Origin: Trichocoleus sp.
GTDB lineage: Bacteria > Cyanobacteriota > Cyanobacteriia > Elainellales > Elainellaceae
NCBI GenBank assembly: GCA_036702865.1
Contig: DATNQD010000079.1
Span: 1-53,416, forward strand
Length of the DNA stretch: 53,416 nucleotides
Direction: 5' to 3'
Each line of letters opens with the position of its first letter. Position 1 is the stretch's first letter. Made by a program: the position numbers and the translations under genes. Positions 1 through 9,494 of this stretch are shown here, piece after piece. The notes beneath the pieces were generated by a model. The model was given only the letters and a program-made list of their open reading frames with translations, had not been told where the DNA came from and searched no databases.

Positions 1-836
1 TCATTGAGGACTAGGGTATGAGGTCAGTGCGGCAATATGTTAGCAGTCATCTCACTGTCGCCCGTTGCATAGTCGTCACTGACCTTTACTATCTTCAGGG
101 CAGTTCCTACCACTCTGCTACTGCCCTTGTCTACCCATAAACCAATTGAAGGTCTCCTTCGGTCGATCGTGTTGTCCTCGTTCTGTAAAGGCGGCTCCGG
201 CACTGACTGGTTGCACTAGCAGGGGCATACGAAGCAGCCAAAACCCTGGTAGGCTCAGCACTTCTCTACATCAAGTAAAACTTCCATACGGCTGCCACCA
301 ATCCCTAACTCTATGAAGAAGACGTAAGCCGCACTTTAGTAGTAAAAGATACGCAACTCTAGTCTCTGATTGCAATATTGCCTCTGGAAGGATGATTTAC
401 CGTTCTTTGGTCATTACAGCATAGCCTTTGAAACTATTGATATACATGGATTTTAGACAGATTGCATGCCTGAACCATTACTGACCTCTCGAGTAGAACT
501 ACTGAAAGACGAAGTTAATCAATTTTTAACTCAAGGAGCTTTTTGATGAAGATTACGGGGTTTCACTGAGATTTCTCTAGTAGGTTTTAGAAAAAGCCGA
601 TATCTTGAGTTCATAGCAGTTATTCCACTGAACTCCACCACCTACAGGGTATAGATTGAGCGAAAACCTAACACTGAGCCACGGCACAAATTGCAAAGGC
701 ATCAAACTGTCAAAGTCTATCAGTTTGAATCGTTAGAAGCTCTCCTGAAGGATACAAGCCTGACTTTAACTCTAAGTGTTAGTGAGTACTGCACAGTTTA
801 ATTAAGTAGCTAGTTATACAAGAAGAGGAAAAGCAT
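1..836. other. Region without a confident gene (possible decayed coding DNA)
   Basis: No long open frame and no recognisable family. Three short stretches look more coding-like than chance but are unsupported. (1) A 59-residue minus-strand frame at 24-203, listed separately. (2) A minus-strand frame open from 396 to 121 apart from one TGA at 271-273. (3) A plus-strand frame open from 655 to 801 without a good start. A 26-codon plus-strand frame begins with ATG at 466. The pattern would fit a decayed gene, but random DNA is not excluded. The last bases (825-828, GAGG) are the ribosome binding site of the next gene. Confidence 0.5.
24..203 (-). CDS. Possible small protein, 59 aa, unknown
   Basis: An open frame begins with GTG at 203 and ends with TGA at 24-26. 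The product has a mixed composition with alternating hydrophobic segments, for example GLWVDKGSSRVVGTALKIV near residues 21-39, and no membrane segment. I do not recognise a family. No Shine-Dalgarno sequence is visible upstream of the GTG, and internal starts (such as ATG for a shorter C-terminal peptide) are possible. A second open minus-strand frame overlaps it, so this may be the tail of a decayed gene rather than a functional small protein. Confidence 0.22.
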   Translation of the reverse strand: MPEPPLQNEDNTIDRRRPSIGLWVDKGSSRVVGTALKIVKVSDDYATGDSEMTANILPH

Positions 837-1517
837 ATGAGTTGGTTAGTAGGAGTTGATCACGTTACTTACGCTTGCGCTAAAGGAATGATTGAGAAGT
901 GGGCATGGTACCACATCGAAGTTGAAGGTGGACGACTCGTTAAGCGTATCGATGACGTTGATCCTAGCAACCCTAACAGCAGCATGAAGCTATGGTGTAT
1001 TGACTACGGCACCTTTGGGATTGCCTTAGTGGAAGGAATCGATCGTACTGAGAAGTCTCAGGTAACGCTCTTCGCAGAACTCCACGGCGACCACAGCATT
1101 CAGCACGTTGCTTACGATACAACCAACCTTGATAAGTTCATGGAGCGGTTAGAGAATCACGGCTTCAACGTATTAGGTGAGCCAATTTCCAAGCGAGATG
1201 CTTTTGGTATGCTGAAGCAGGTCTTCTGCAGAGGCTATTCTCAGCTCAGCCCTGCGGAAAATCAGTTTGCAGAGTACGTTCAGCGTCCAAAGAGCGTTCA
1301 GGAAGAACTGGAAATCACCTTCTCTCAAAAGGCGGGTAAAGGCTTCTATCGTCAGATTGAGGAAGCAATGGCAAACGGAACGACAACAACCTTCACCAAC
1401 TTCACGGGAATGCCTGAAGAATGGACTGTTCCTGAAGAGCAGGCTCCCATTGCGGCATCTCGCCGAAGCTCCGAAAATGCTGATGCTGAAGGACAGCCTG
1501 TAACACCGGCTGCGTAG
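837..1517 (+). CDS. VOC-fold, 4-hydroxyphenylpyruvate-dioxygenase-like protein
   Basis: A 226-aa protein of the vicinal-oxygen-chelate (glyoxalase/extradiol dioxygenase) superfamily. It resembles the metal-binding half of 4-hydroxyphenylpyruvate dioxygenase. Residues 5-150 form the VOC module. The likely metal ligands are H9 (in VDHVTYA), H90 (in SIQHVAYDT) and E146 (in FAEYVQRP), which matches the His-His-Glu facial triad of HPPD. Full HPPD is about 350 aa with two VOC domains, so this is a single-module relative and HPPD activity should not be assumed. The C-terminal 30 residues are low complexity. ATG at 837 is supported by GAGG at 825-828. The gene stands alone and is followed by a good terminator hairpin. 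The substrate is unknown; a dioxygenase or glyoxalase-like role is inferred from fold only. Confidence 0.8.
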   Translation: MSWLVGVDHVTYACAKGMIEKWAWYHIEVEGGRLVKRIDDVDPSNPNSSMKLWCIDYGTFGIALVEGIDRTEKSQVTLFAELHGDHSIQHVAYDTTNLDKFMERLENHGFNVLGEPISKRDAFGMLKQVFCRGYSQLSPAENQFAEYVQRPKSVQEELEITFSQKAGKGFYRQIEEAMANGTTTTFTNFTGMPEEWTVPEEQAPIAASRRSSENADAEGQPVTPAA

Positions 1518-1559
1518 TTCATTCGGCACAATTTCATTACAAGTTGCGGGTACTCTGAT

Positions 1560-1598
1560 AGCGGCAGAAAGTTAAACACTTTTTCTGCTGCTTTTTGT
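1560..1598 (+). terminator. Intrinsic terminator after the VOC gene
   Basis: The stem AGCGGCAGAAA pairs with TTTCTGCTGCT (one mismatch or wobble) around a short A/T-rich loop and is followed by TTTTTG. It lies 43 bp past the VOC stop codon. The remaining bases to 1780 contain nothing I can name. Confidence 0.7.
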
Positions 1599-1780
1599 TT
1601 GAGAGGGGATAAAGCTGACCTGCTTTGGAACGATGTATCTAAGTGTGAGCTGAGAATGAGATACAGCGACAGCAGAGTGCTGGTCAAGGATCAAGTAAAG
1701 GGGGTGAAAGTAAGGGGTAAAGAGCAGATTCTTTCACAACGAGCGACTACTCATTACCCATCACCAACTACCCCAACACT

Positions 1781-4700
1781 TCAGGTATTACTCTTTTGCT
1801 GCACCACCTCCAAAGAAACAGGCTGCGTTTGTGGAGTGCTTAGTCCATTGGGCGTCCAGGTGAGCGATTGAATGGTGAGCCGATCGATTTGTGAGGGCAC
1901 TGCAAACCGTCCAGTGAAAGGCACAGTTCGTTTGGGAAGTAGCGTCACAAAGTTCAACTGACCAGAAACCGGAGCCACTGGGCTTGCACTTGTTGTCGGG
2001 CTGACATAAGACACATTCACTGAACTAATTGCTTGCTCAGTATTGTTGGTAATACAGCCAACGATCGTTTTACTTGCTGGCGTAGAACTGCCATTGGTAG
2101 GTGTTTCAAAGGCAATTTGACTCAAAATCACAGGTTCAGAAGCTGCCGTTGCAGGAGAGGGGCAGGTTTTCTCGCCGGGCTGGTTGACAAGTGCAACACC
2201 GAGAGGAGCCGCTGCCGCGATCGGCTGATTTGCCTTTTGTTGTGCCACTGTCAGATAGGTTTGATATTCTGCCACCTTGCGTTGAGCCGTCGCATAGCCT
2301 GCATTAGAATTTGGAACTGCTTGTAAAAGTCCAATTGCCTGCTGCCAATTGCTGGCAACGAGACTCCAGTCATCTGCTGACTGAGCATTCTGCCCCAACG
2401 TAATAGCACGATTCGCCCGATCGAGGGCAACCTGTAGGGCTGCTTCAGGGGCAAGTGAGACAGGCGTTGGCGAGGCAGGGGGAGCAACAGGGGCAGGGGG
2501 AACTGGAGCTATGGGGGCAGGGGGAGTTACGGGAGCAGGGGGAGCGACGGGGGTAGGCGATGCTTGAGGCGAAGGAGCCGGTGGCACATCAGGCGCAGGG
2601 GGAGTGACAGGTGCAGGCGGTGCAGAAAGCTGTGCCCAGAGCGAGAACCCTAGTAAGCCTGCAATTAAGCCAACGATCGAGAAGAGCACCAGGGTAAACA
2701 GCCAGGTTGGAGTCGTGGGTGCAGCAGCAACAGCAACGCCACTTGACTGAGGAACTGCTTGGGGAACCGGACGTGCATCAACAGCCGTTCGATCGTTCAG
2801 TGGCAAGACGAAATCTGATTCAGCTAATTGCCGTTCCAGGTCTTCCTGAGATTGCTCTTGCCAGGGAGTAAACTCTGGTTCGTCCGGATCGCTCACTGCG
2901 CCGATCGACTCAACTGGGTCTAGCGATTCATTTTCTGTCAGCCATGCCTCAGATAAATCAAACGAATCTGGAGTTTCTGAGGGGGGAGTCGCTGAAGGTT
3001 CAGCAATGTCGTCTAGGCTCGGTTCCTCAATCGTTGGCATATCAGAATCGAGGCCAAACTGGCGATCAAGGAAGTCAATGAGGGGTTCTTCTGCGGTCGT
3101 ATCAACATCAGGAGGAGCAGTCTCGCTGGTTTCGGCAGGAAGCCATGAAGCCACAGAATCAGAAGGTTCGATCGGCAGGGCAGGCGACGCGAATTCGGGA
3201 GATGGGCTAAAGAAGTCTTCTGGCAGCGAGATGACATCAGATTCGTGAGACGGGTTGTCCAAACCACTTGCCATTAGCTCTTGCAGTTGCTCTTCTGACA
3301 TTTCCTCTGGCATCTGGATCTGTTCTGAGTCGAGATAGCCTGAGTCGATATCATCCAGGTCTGGAGTGGCTGATGCATATTCGTCGGTCAGGTCAGCTTG
3401 ATCAGGATGCTCTAACGACTGGAGATCGGGCAGCGGCTCCTGCTCCTCCGGTTGTTCAGTGAAGAAATCTGCAACAAGCGCGTCCTCTTCCTCAGCAGGC
3501 AGCCCGATCGCCACATCTTCTGGAGACTCAGCTAGAAAATCACCTAGATTTTCGTGGGTTGAAACATCTGTGAGGCTGAGTGAACCTGCTAGATCTTCAT
3601 CTGGCAATTCTTCAAAGTCCAGATCAAGCGATTCTAAAGGCGGCAGCAGAGATGCATCATCCACAGCATCGATCGGTGCTTCTGGCAAGTCTGACGGTTC
3701 GGTGGAGAAGTCGGCAAATGCTGCCATGTCTTCAGTCATCACCTGGTCGGTCGGCTCATCAAAAAGTGACTCGTTCAAGAAGAGGTCAGACGGGGTTTGA
3801 GCCTGATCTACGGGTTCAGCGAACTCTGTCAAAAAATCGATCGGTTCATCTGACAACGGAGATTCTGATTCCGTAGAAGGCTCACCCAGAAAATCGAACG
3901 ATTCATCTGCCAATGGAGATTCTGATTCGGTGGAAGGCTCTCCTAGAAAATCGATCGGTTCATCTGTCAATGAAGATTCTGATTCGGTGGAAGGCTCTCC
4001 TAGAAAATCGAACGATTCATCTGACAGCGGAGATTCTGATTCCGTAGAAGGCTCTCCTAGAAAATCGATCGGTTCATCTGTCAATGAAGATTCTGATTCG
4101 GTGGAAGGCTCACCCAGAAAATCGATCGGTTCATCTGTCAACGGAGATTCTGATTCCGTGGAAGGCTCTCCTAGAAAATCGATCGGTTCATCTGCCAATG
4201 GAGATTCTGATTCTGTGGAAAGCTCACCCAGAAAATCGATCGGTTCATCTGTCAACGGAGATTCTGATTCCGTGGAAGGCTCTCCTAGAAAATCGAACGA
4301 TTCATCTGGCAACAGAGCTTCTGGCTCGGTGGAAGGCTCACTTAGAAAATCGATCGGTTCATCTGTCAACGGAGATTTTGATTCGGTGGAAAGCTCACCC
4401 AGAAAATCGATCGCTTGATCAGATTCGGCTGCTGGCTCAAAGGAGAACTCATCAAGCGCCCCCCAATCCGGATCTCCAGTCTGGACTTCCCATTGCTCCT
4501 GAAAAGAAGCTTCATTCACTTCGTCTGACTGTTCGGCAAACAAATTCTCAATTTGCGCCTCAAGTTGCTGCTGGGAAATTTCAGGTGGTGTGTTCAACGA
4601 TGCATCATACTCACCTTCGGGCAACGCTAGTTCAGGGGTTTCTGCAGCAGGTAGGGCAAGTTCAGGTAATTCGGCTGGGGGCAACGCCAGTTCGGGTAGA

Positions 4701-7696
4701 TCTGCTTCTGGTAAAGCTAGAAAATCTGCTTGCTCTGCCTCGGTAAAACTGCCTTCTACAAAAAATGGTAGTTCTTGCTCTAGCAGTGGTTCATCGGTGG
4801 ACGGCTCGTCTAACTCTGTCAGGGAATCAGGTAAATCTGCTGCTTCTGATGTTTCGATCGCGGACTCATTGAGGTCTGCCGCAAACAAATCTGTTAGGGA
4901 TGCTTCAGGGGGCAAATCTGGCTGATCACTCGTCCAATCCTCTGCTGCTTCAGGTACAGGCTGCTCGGCAAATGACTCTACTTCTTCTGACGGTTCTGAC
5001 AACCATCCCAATGACTCTGATGGTTCTGTCCACTGATCCTGTAGCGTTACCTCCGGCGACATCTCTGATTCAGAAGCAATTAACGCCTGAAATTCATCGG
5101 GCGACTCTGAAGGGGCGTCAGGCTGCATCAAGAAGTCTGCGATCGGGTCTTCTTCTGGAATGACAGTCCCGTCGGTAAAGAAATCGGCTACTGGATCTGG
5201 TGCATCCAGTTCGGCTGGCTCAGACAAAGGCTCGTCTGCCTGGTCTAGTGGAGATTCAGCAAGTTCTTCTGGTAAATAAAAGTCCCCAAGCTCCAGATCC
5301 ATTAGGGATTCTGATTCTTCTGGAGTCAGTTCAAACTCCTCAAAAGATTCCTCAACAGGTGGGAAGAATTCATCTTCCGCTGCGGGCGGTTCTGCTGTGG
5401 ACTGCTCATCAAACCAGTCGATCGGCTCATTTTCATTCAGCAAAGGTTCTGCTGGTTGACCAAACAAATCGATCGATTCATTAGCTGGTAGAGATTCTGC
5501 TGGTGCGCCAAACGAATCAAACCGATCGATCGGCTCTGCTTGGGGTTCTGAATCATCACCAAACAGCTCATCAAGAGAGCTTTCTGCCTCCGTTTCAGGC
5601 ATCACCACATACTCCATTGATTCGCCCGCCAGATCTTCTGCTACAAGCAGCGGATCATCAGATAGCTCAAATTCAGATAGCTCAAAAGAGGCTTCGGATT
5701 GCAGATCTAATTGAGGATCTGCAATTTCTGGCTCTACTTCAGTCGGGAAGAAGTCATCGATCGGGCTGATTGTTTCGGGTGAGGCAGGCGATTCTGCTGC
5801 CAGTGATGGGTCTGCTTCTAGGTCGAAGCGATCGGCTTCACCAAACAAATCCATCTGTGTCTGAGCTGGGTCAGCTGACTCATCAAGAAAATCCAACTCG
5901 TTGGTTGTTGGCTCCTCAAACAAAAAGTCAGGCTGTTCGGCTGACAAGACCTCTTCCTGCTGTTCGGCTGACAAGTTAGTGAAGAAATCCTCGATCGGCT
6001 CCTCAGTTAATGCAGGTTCAGAAGCGGTAAAGAGATCCTCGATCGGCTCCTCAGTTGATGCAGGCTCAGAAGTAGTAAAGAAATCTTCGATCGGTTCCTC
6101 TGATACAGGCTCAGAAGCAGCAAAGAGATCTTCGATTGGTTCTTCAGTTGATGTAGGTTCCGAAGCAGCAAAGAGATCTTCGATCGGTTCTTCAGTTGAT
6201 GCAGGTTCAGAAGTGACAAAGAAATCTTCGATCGGTTCTTCAGTTAATGCAGGTTCCGAAGTGACAAAGAAATCCTCGATCGGTTCCTCATCCAATGCAG
6301 GCTCAGAAGCAGCGAAGAGATCCTCGATCGGTTCCTCAGTTGATGCAGGTTCAGAAGTAGTAAAGAAATTTTCGATCGGTTCAACCGAGTCAGCAGCATC
6401 TAAATTATTAGGGGTTGGCTCTACCCGAATTTCCGCAGCAGCAGACCAAGGATCGGGCAGCGTTTGCGGCTCAGTTGCGTCGAGTTCCTCAGCCAGCAGA
6501 TCAGCAACCGAAAAGTCTTGCTCGTCTGAGGTCAGTTCTACCGTCTCAGCAAACAAATCTTCCAGCGGATCCGCAGATGGGGCAGTCAAGTCTGGTTCAG
6601 TAGATGCTGCCAAAAAATCATCGAATGAATCATCAAGGGCTTCGTTTGTCCGGGGAGATGCAGCAAACAAATCATCGATCGCCTCTGATGATGCCGGATT
6701 TTCAGTAAAGAAGTCATCAAGCGCATCAGGAGTCGGAGTTGCTGGGTTGGGAGATGGCTCGCTAAACAAGTCATCAATCACCGCCTCAGATTCGTTAGAT
6801 TCTGGGAAAGACTCAGCAAGAAAGTCATCAATCACCGCCTCAGAAGGTGTTTCTGACTCAGCAGCAAAAAAGTCTTGTAGGTCATCGGCTGATTCTGAAG
6901 GTGCTTCTGGCTCAGCAGCAAAAAAGTCTTGTAGCCCATTGACTGACTCAGGAGAGGCTTCTGGCTCAGCGGCAAAAAAGTCCTGGAACTCGTCCGGTTC
7001 TGGTGCTGCCGATTCGGATGCGGCGAAAAAGTCTGACAGCGGCTCCTGTTGTGCAGCAGGATCAGGGGACTCTTCAGCAAACAGATCTGCAAGTGGATCG
7101 CTTGTCGGTGTAGCGGGTTCATCAGACAGCATCAACTCTTGCAGGAAATCTTGTGATTGCTCCTCGGTCTGCTCTGCCCATAGATCAGCTAACGTCGATT
7201 GCAGTTCTGGTTGATCATCTGGCTCTTCTGAAGCCACTGGATCAACTAATTCTTCCAGGCTAGATGCTGTCAAAGGTGCTTCATCCGCTGAGGAGAGAGG
7301 GGATGAAACCTGTGATTCTGGGGAAGCATCCGCTTCGGACGAGATATCAGCAGCAGCAATATTGGTCTCTGCGATCGGGTCAGCCAGGTCAGCATGACTC
7401 GACACAACCAAATGAAGCTCTTGCATCCAGGCAGGAAAACTGGAGTCAGTTTGCTTCCCTAAAATGCGAACAGACCGGATTGACTTGATACCAAGATTGT
7501 GGATGCCCTTCTCTACAAACTCAGTCAGAGCTTGACGGTTTGGGACACGATCGGCTTGTAAAATTACCTCTAAAGCATCCCCCTGTCGCTCGACCAGGGC
7601 GGTCATCCCTTTGGGTTGGAGCGATTGATTCATCAAAGCCGCGATCGCCTGTGGATCACCCTGCTTTGCCAGTTCTAATAGACGTAGTTGTGCCAT
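1781..7696 (-). CDS. Giant acidic Phe-rich repeat protein with TM and extracytoplasmic C-terminus
   Basis: A 1971-aa cyanobacterial protein of unknown function. Residues 1-95 are the domain found at the N-terminus of many cyanobacterial proteins (LELAKQGDPQAIAALMNQSL followed by a beta-rich part ending SFPAWMQELHL). Residues about 96-1660 are extremely acidic (Asp, Glu, Ser, Pro) and disordered-looking, with a bulky aromatic pair every 10-20 residues in forms such as DFFAAEPE, DLFAE and EDFFTTSEP. They include nine tandem 16-residue units (about 437-570) and ten tandem 19-residue units (about 1093-1287). A single membrane helix lies near 1664-1687. It is followed by a Pro/Ala-rich linker (about 1689-1745), a helical segment often seen in cyanobacterial proteins (ALDRANRAITLGQNAQSADD), and a beta-rich end (about 1860-1971) resembling FxLYD-type domains. 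The gene is monocistronic and divergent from the GH57 gene. A membrane scaffold or cytoplasmic condensate-forming tether is my inference only. Confidence 0.88.
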   Translation of the reverse strand: MAQLRLLELAKQGDPQAIAALMNQSLQPKGMTALVERQGDALEVILQADRVPNRQALTEFVEKGIHNLGIKSIRSVRILGKQTDSSFPAWMQELHLVVSSHADLADPIAETNIAAADISSEADASPESQVSSPLSSADEAPLTASSLEELVDPVASEEPDDQPELQSTLADLWAEQTEEQSQDFLQELMLSDEPATPTSDPLADLFAEESPDPAAQQEPLSDFFAASESAAPEPDEFQDFFAAEPEASPESVNGLQDFFAAEPEAPSESADDLQDFFAAESETPSEAVIDDFLAESFPESNESEAVIDDLFSEPSPNPATPTPDALDDFFTENPASSEAIDDLFAASPRTNEALDDSFDDFLAASTEPDLTAPSADPLEDLFAETVELTSDEQDFSVADLLAEELDATEPQTLPDPWSAAAEIRVEPTPNNLDAADSVEPIENFFTTSEPASTEEPIEDLFAASEPALDEEPIEDFFVTSEPALTEEPIEDFFVTSEPASTEEPIEDLFAASEPTSTEEPIEDLFAASEPVSEEPIEDFFTTSEPASTEEPIEDLFTASEPALTEEPIEDFFTNLSAEQQEEVLSAEQPDFLFEEPTTNELDFLDESADPAQTQMDLFGEADRFDLEADPSLAAESPASPETISPIDDFFPTEVEPEIADPQLDLQSEASFELSEFELSDDPLLVAEDLAGESMEYVVMPETEAESSLDELFGDDSEPQAEPIDRFDSFGAPAESLPANESIDLFGQPAEPLLNENEPIDWFDEQSTAEPPAAEDEFFPPVEESFEEFELTPEESESLMDLELGDFYLPEELAESPLDQADEPLSEPAELDAPDPVADFFTDGTVIPEEDPIADFLMQPDAPSESPDEFQALIASESEMSPEVTLQDQWTEPSESLGWLSEPSEEVESFAEQPVPEAAEDWTSDQPDLPPEASLTDLFAADLNESAIETSEAADLPDSLTELDEPSTDEPLLEQELPFFVEGSFTEAEQADFLALPEADLPELALPPAELPELALPAAETPELALPEGEYDASLNTPPEISQQQLEAQIENLFAEQSDEVNEASFQEQWEVQTGDPDWGALDEFSFEPAAESDQAIDFLGELSTESKSPLTDEPIDFLSEPSTEPEALLPDESFDFLGEPSTESESPLTDEPIDFLGELSTESESPLADEPIDFLGEPSTESESPLTDEPIDFLGEPSTESESSLTDEPIDFLGEPSTESESPLSDESFDFLGEPSTESESSLTDEPIDFLGEPSTESESPLADESFDFLGEPSTESESPLSDEPIDFLTEFAEPVDQAQTPSDLFLNESLFDEPTDQVMTEDMAAFADFSTEPSDLPEAPIDAVDDASLLPPLESLDLDFEELPDEDLAGSLSLTDVSTHENLGDFLAESPEDVAIGLPAEEEDALVADFFTEQPEEQEPLPDLQSLEHPDQADLTDEYASATPDLDDIDSGYLDSEQIQMPEEMSEEQLQELMASGLDNPSHESDVISLPEDFFSPSPEFASPALPIEPSDSVASWLPAETSETAPPDVDTTAEEPLIDFLDRQFGLDSDMPTIEEPSLDDIAEPSATPPSETPDSFDLSEAWLTENESLDPVESIGAVSDPDEPEFTPWQEQSQEDLERQLAESDFVLPLNDRTAVDARPVPQAVPQSSGVAVAAAPTTPTWLFTLVLFSIVGLIAGLLGFSLWAQLSAPPAPVTPPAPDVPPAPSPQASPTPVAPPAPVTPPAPIAPVPPAPVAPPASPTPVSLAPEAALQVALDRANRAITLGQNAQSADDWSLVASNWQQAIGLLQAVPNSNAGYATAQRKVAEYQTYLTVAQQKANQPIAAAAPLGVALVNQPGEKTCPSPATAASEPVILSQIAFETPTNGSSTPASKTIVGCITNNTEQAISSVNVSYVSPTTSASPVAPVSGQLNFVTLLPKRTVPFTGRFAVPSQIDRLTIQSLTWTPNGLSTPQTQPVSLEVVQQKSNT
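3836..4418 (-). repeat. 57-bp in-frame tandem repeat array (about 10 units)
   Basis: Inside the giant acidic gene. Each unit encodes 19 residues of the form DEPIDFLGEPSTESESPLT, with variants DESF, GELS, SLT, PLA and PLS. The unit length is a multiple of three, so copy-number change keeps the frame. The DNA units are highly similar, which points to recent expansion or homogenisation. Confidence 0.9.
5988..6385 (-). repeat. 48-bp in-frame tandem repeat array (about 9 units)
   Basis: A second array in the same gene. Units encode 16 residues of the type EPIEDFFTTSEPASTE or EPIEDLFAASEPALTE, and one unit is a residue shorter. The aromatic pair alternates between FF and LF. It shares the EPI-(D/E)-(D/E)-F theme with the 57-bp array, suggesting one ancestral motif expanded twice. 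Confidence 0.88.
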
Positions 7697-7828
7697 AACT
7701 CAATTCGCTTCATCAATCGTTTTGCTTAACTTTTGCTTTACAATCTTGGCAACGGCTCGTCTTGATCTCGTTTGTGCATTGGTTCGTCCGTTCCATCTGC
7801 CCGCATACCGTCAGCCCCTCTTCAGCCT

Positions 7829-9421
7829 ATGAGTATTGGATATCTCGCTCTGGTTTTGCACGCTCACCTACCTTTCGTTAGGCACCCCGAAAGCAATTAC
7901 GTCTTAGAAGAAGAATGGCTCTTTGAGGCGATCACTGAAACCTACATCCCACTGCTTCACGTCTTTGAAGGACTCAAGCGTGACGGTATTGATTTCAAAA
8001 TGACTATGAGTATGACACCGCCATTGGTGTCGATGCTGCGAGATCCGCTATTACAAGAGCGTTACGATCATCACCTCACCCAATTAGAAGAATTGGTAGA
8101 AAGAGAGATAGAGCGTAATGCTCACAATGGACACCTCCGTTATCTTGCTGAGTTCTATGCCACTGAGTTTAACAAGGTAAGACAAACATGGGAGCGTCAT
8201 AATCATGATTTGGTGGGGGCATTTAAACAATTTCTAGACAGTAACAACCTGGAAATTATTACCTGCGGAGCTACGCACGGATACTTTCCCTTAATGAAAA
8301 TGTACCCACAAGCAGTATGGGCACAGATCCAAGTGGCTTGTGAACATTATGAACAGCACTTCGGTCGTCCGCCGAAAGGCATATGGCTTCCGGAGTGTGC
8401 CTATTATGATGGCTTAGAACGGATGATTGGTGATGCTGGGCTACGGTACTTCCTCACCGATGGTCATGGTATCCTCTATGCGCGTCCCCGTCCTCGCTTT
8501 GGGACTTATGCTCCAATCTTCACAGAAACAGGCGTTGCGGTGTTTGGTCGCGATCACGAATCCTCTCAGCAAGTGTGGTCTTCAGAAGTTGGCTATCCTG
8601 GCGCACCCGAGTATCGTGAGTTTTACCGAGATTTGGGCTGGGATGCGGAATACGAGTACATCAAGCCATACATCATGCCCAATGGACAGCGCAAAAACAC
8701 GGGCATTAAGTATCACAAAATTACGGGACGCGGGCTAGGACTGAACGAAAAACAGCTTTTTGATCCTCACTGGGCAAAAGAGAAGGCAGCAGAGCATGCC
8801 GGAAACTTCATGTATAACCGAGAGCAGCAGGTGGCGCATCTCCACAGCATGATGCAGCGTCCGCCGATCATTGTCTCTCCTTATGATGCAGAACTATTTG
8901 GGCACTGGTGGTATGAAGGGCCCTGGTTCCTTGACTTCCTCTTCCGCAAAACCTGGCACGACCAGCAAACCTACGAAATGATCCACCTGGCAGACTATTT
9001 GAAGCGACACCCCACTCAGCAGGTCTGCCGTCCAGCACAGTCAAGCTGGGGCTTTCGAGGCTTTCATGAATATTGGCTCAACGAAACAAACGCCTGGATC
9101 TATCCTCACCTACATAAAGCTGCTGAGCGGATGATCTCTCTGTCTTGCCGTGAACCTGTTGATGAACTGGAATGGCGGGCACTCAATCAGGCTGCCAGAG
9201 AACTGTTGCTGGCTCAATCCTCTGACTGGGCATTTATTATGCGAACCGGAACCATGGTTCCTTATGCCGTCAGACGCACTCGATCGCACCTACAACGGTT
9301 TACAAAACTTTGGGAAGACCTGAACGAAGGCAAAATTGATGCAGGTTGGCTGGAAAAAGTGGAAGCGATCGACAATATTTTTCCCGATGTGAACTATCGC
9401 GTTTATCGTCCGCTGGCTTAA
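7829..9421 (+). CDS. Glycoside hydrolase family 57 protein, 1,4-alpha-glucan branching enzyme type
   Basis: A 530-aa GH57 enzyme with a C-terminal DUF1957-type region. It probably transfers alpha-1,4-glucan segments to 6-positions in glycogen metabolism (cytosolic). The N-terminal strand LALVLHAHLPFVRHPE is the family signature. The predicted nucleophile is E189 in GIWLPECAYYDGLE and the acid/base is D353 in SPYDAELFGHWW, which correspond to the characterised Glu and Asp of the Thermus GH57 branching enzyme. I chose ATG at 7829 because the protein family begins at this point (MSIGYLALVLHAHLP); an upstream TTG at 7772 would add 19 unlikely residues. The gene is divergent from the giant acidic gene, with about 130 bp between them. 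Some GH57 homologues are hydrolases, so branching specificity is inferred from conserved motifs. Confidence 0.9.
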   Translation: MSIGYLALVLHAHLPFVRHPESNYVLEEEWLFEAITETYIPLLHVFEGLKRDGIDFKMTMSMTPPLVSMLRDPLLQERYDHHLTQLEELVEREIERNAHNGHLRYLAEFYATEFNKVRQTWERHNHDLVGAFKQFLDSNNLEIITCGATHGYFPLMKMYPQAVWAQIQVACEHYEQHFGRPPKGIWLPECAYYDGLERMIGDAGLRYFLTDGHGILYARPRPRFGTYAPIFTETGVAVFGRDHESSQQVWSSEVGYPGAPEYREFYRDLGWDAEYEYIKPYIMPNGQRKNTGIKYHKITGRGLGLNEKQLFDPHWAKEKAAEHAGNFMYNREQQVAHLHSMMQRPPIIVSPYDAELFGHWWYEGPWFLDFLFRKTWHDQQTYEMIHLADYLKRHPTQQVCRPAQSSWGFRGFHEYWLNETNAWIYPHLHKAAERMISLSCREPVDELEWRALNQAARELLLAQSSDWAFIMRTGTMVPYAVRRTRSHLQRFTKLWEDLNEGKIDAGWLEKVEAIDNIFPDVNYRVYRPLA

Positions 9422-9494
9422 GCGATCGCTTAAAAAGCTCTGGCTAATACGGCTCTAGGTTTCAGATCCCCCTAATCTCTTCTTTCAGGGGGAG
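9418..9494 (+). terminator. Palindrome at GH57 stop plus hairpin, possible terminator
   Basis: A perfect 16-bp palindrome TTAAGCGATCGCTTAA (9418-9433) includes the GH57 stop codon and a HIP1 site and is followed by AAAAAG. Further on, CCCCCT (9468-9473) pairs with AGGGGG (9487-9492). Neither has a strong T-tract on the plus strand, so termination is uncertain. The rest of the gap to 9622 shows nothing else. Confidence 0.35.

Noticed and set aside
3930-4746. Plus-strand repetitive frames (GSPRKS repeats and related)
   Set aside because: Complement of the 57-bp repeat array; not independent genes.
5901-7214. 437-codon plus-strand Ser/Lys-rich frame
   Set aside because: Antisense mirror of the acidic repeat region of the giant gene; its repeats are the complement of the real coding repeats, and no start signal is present.
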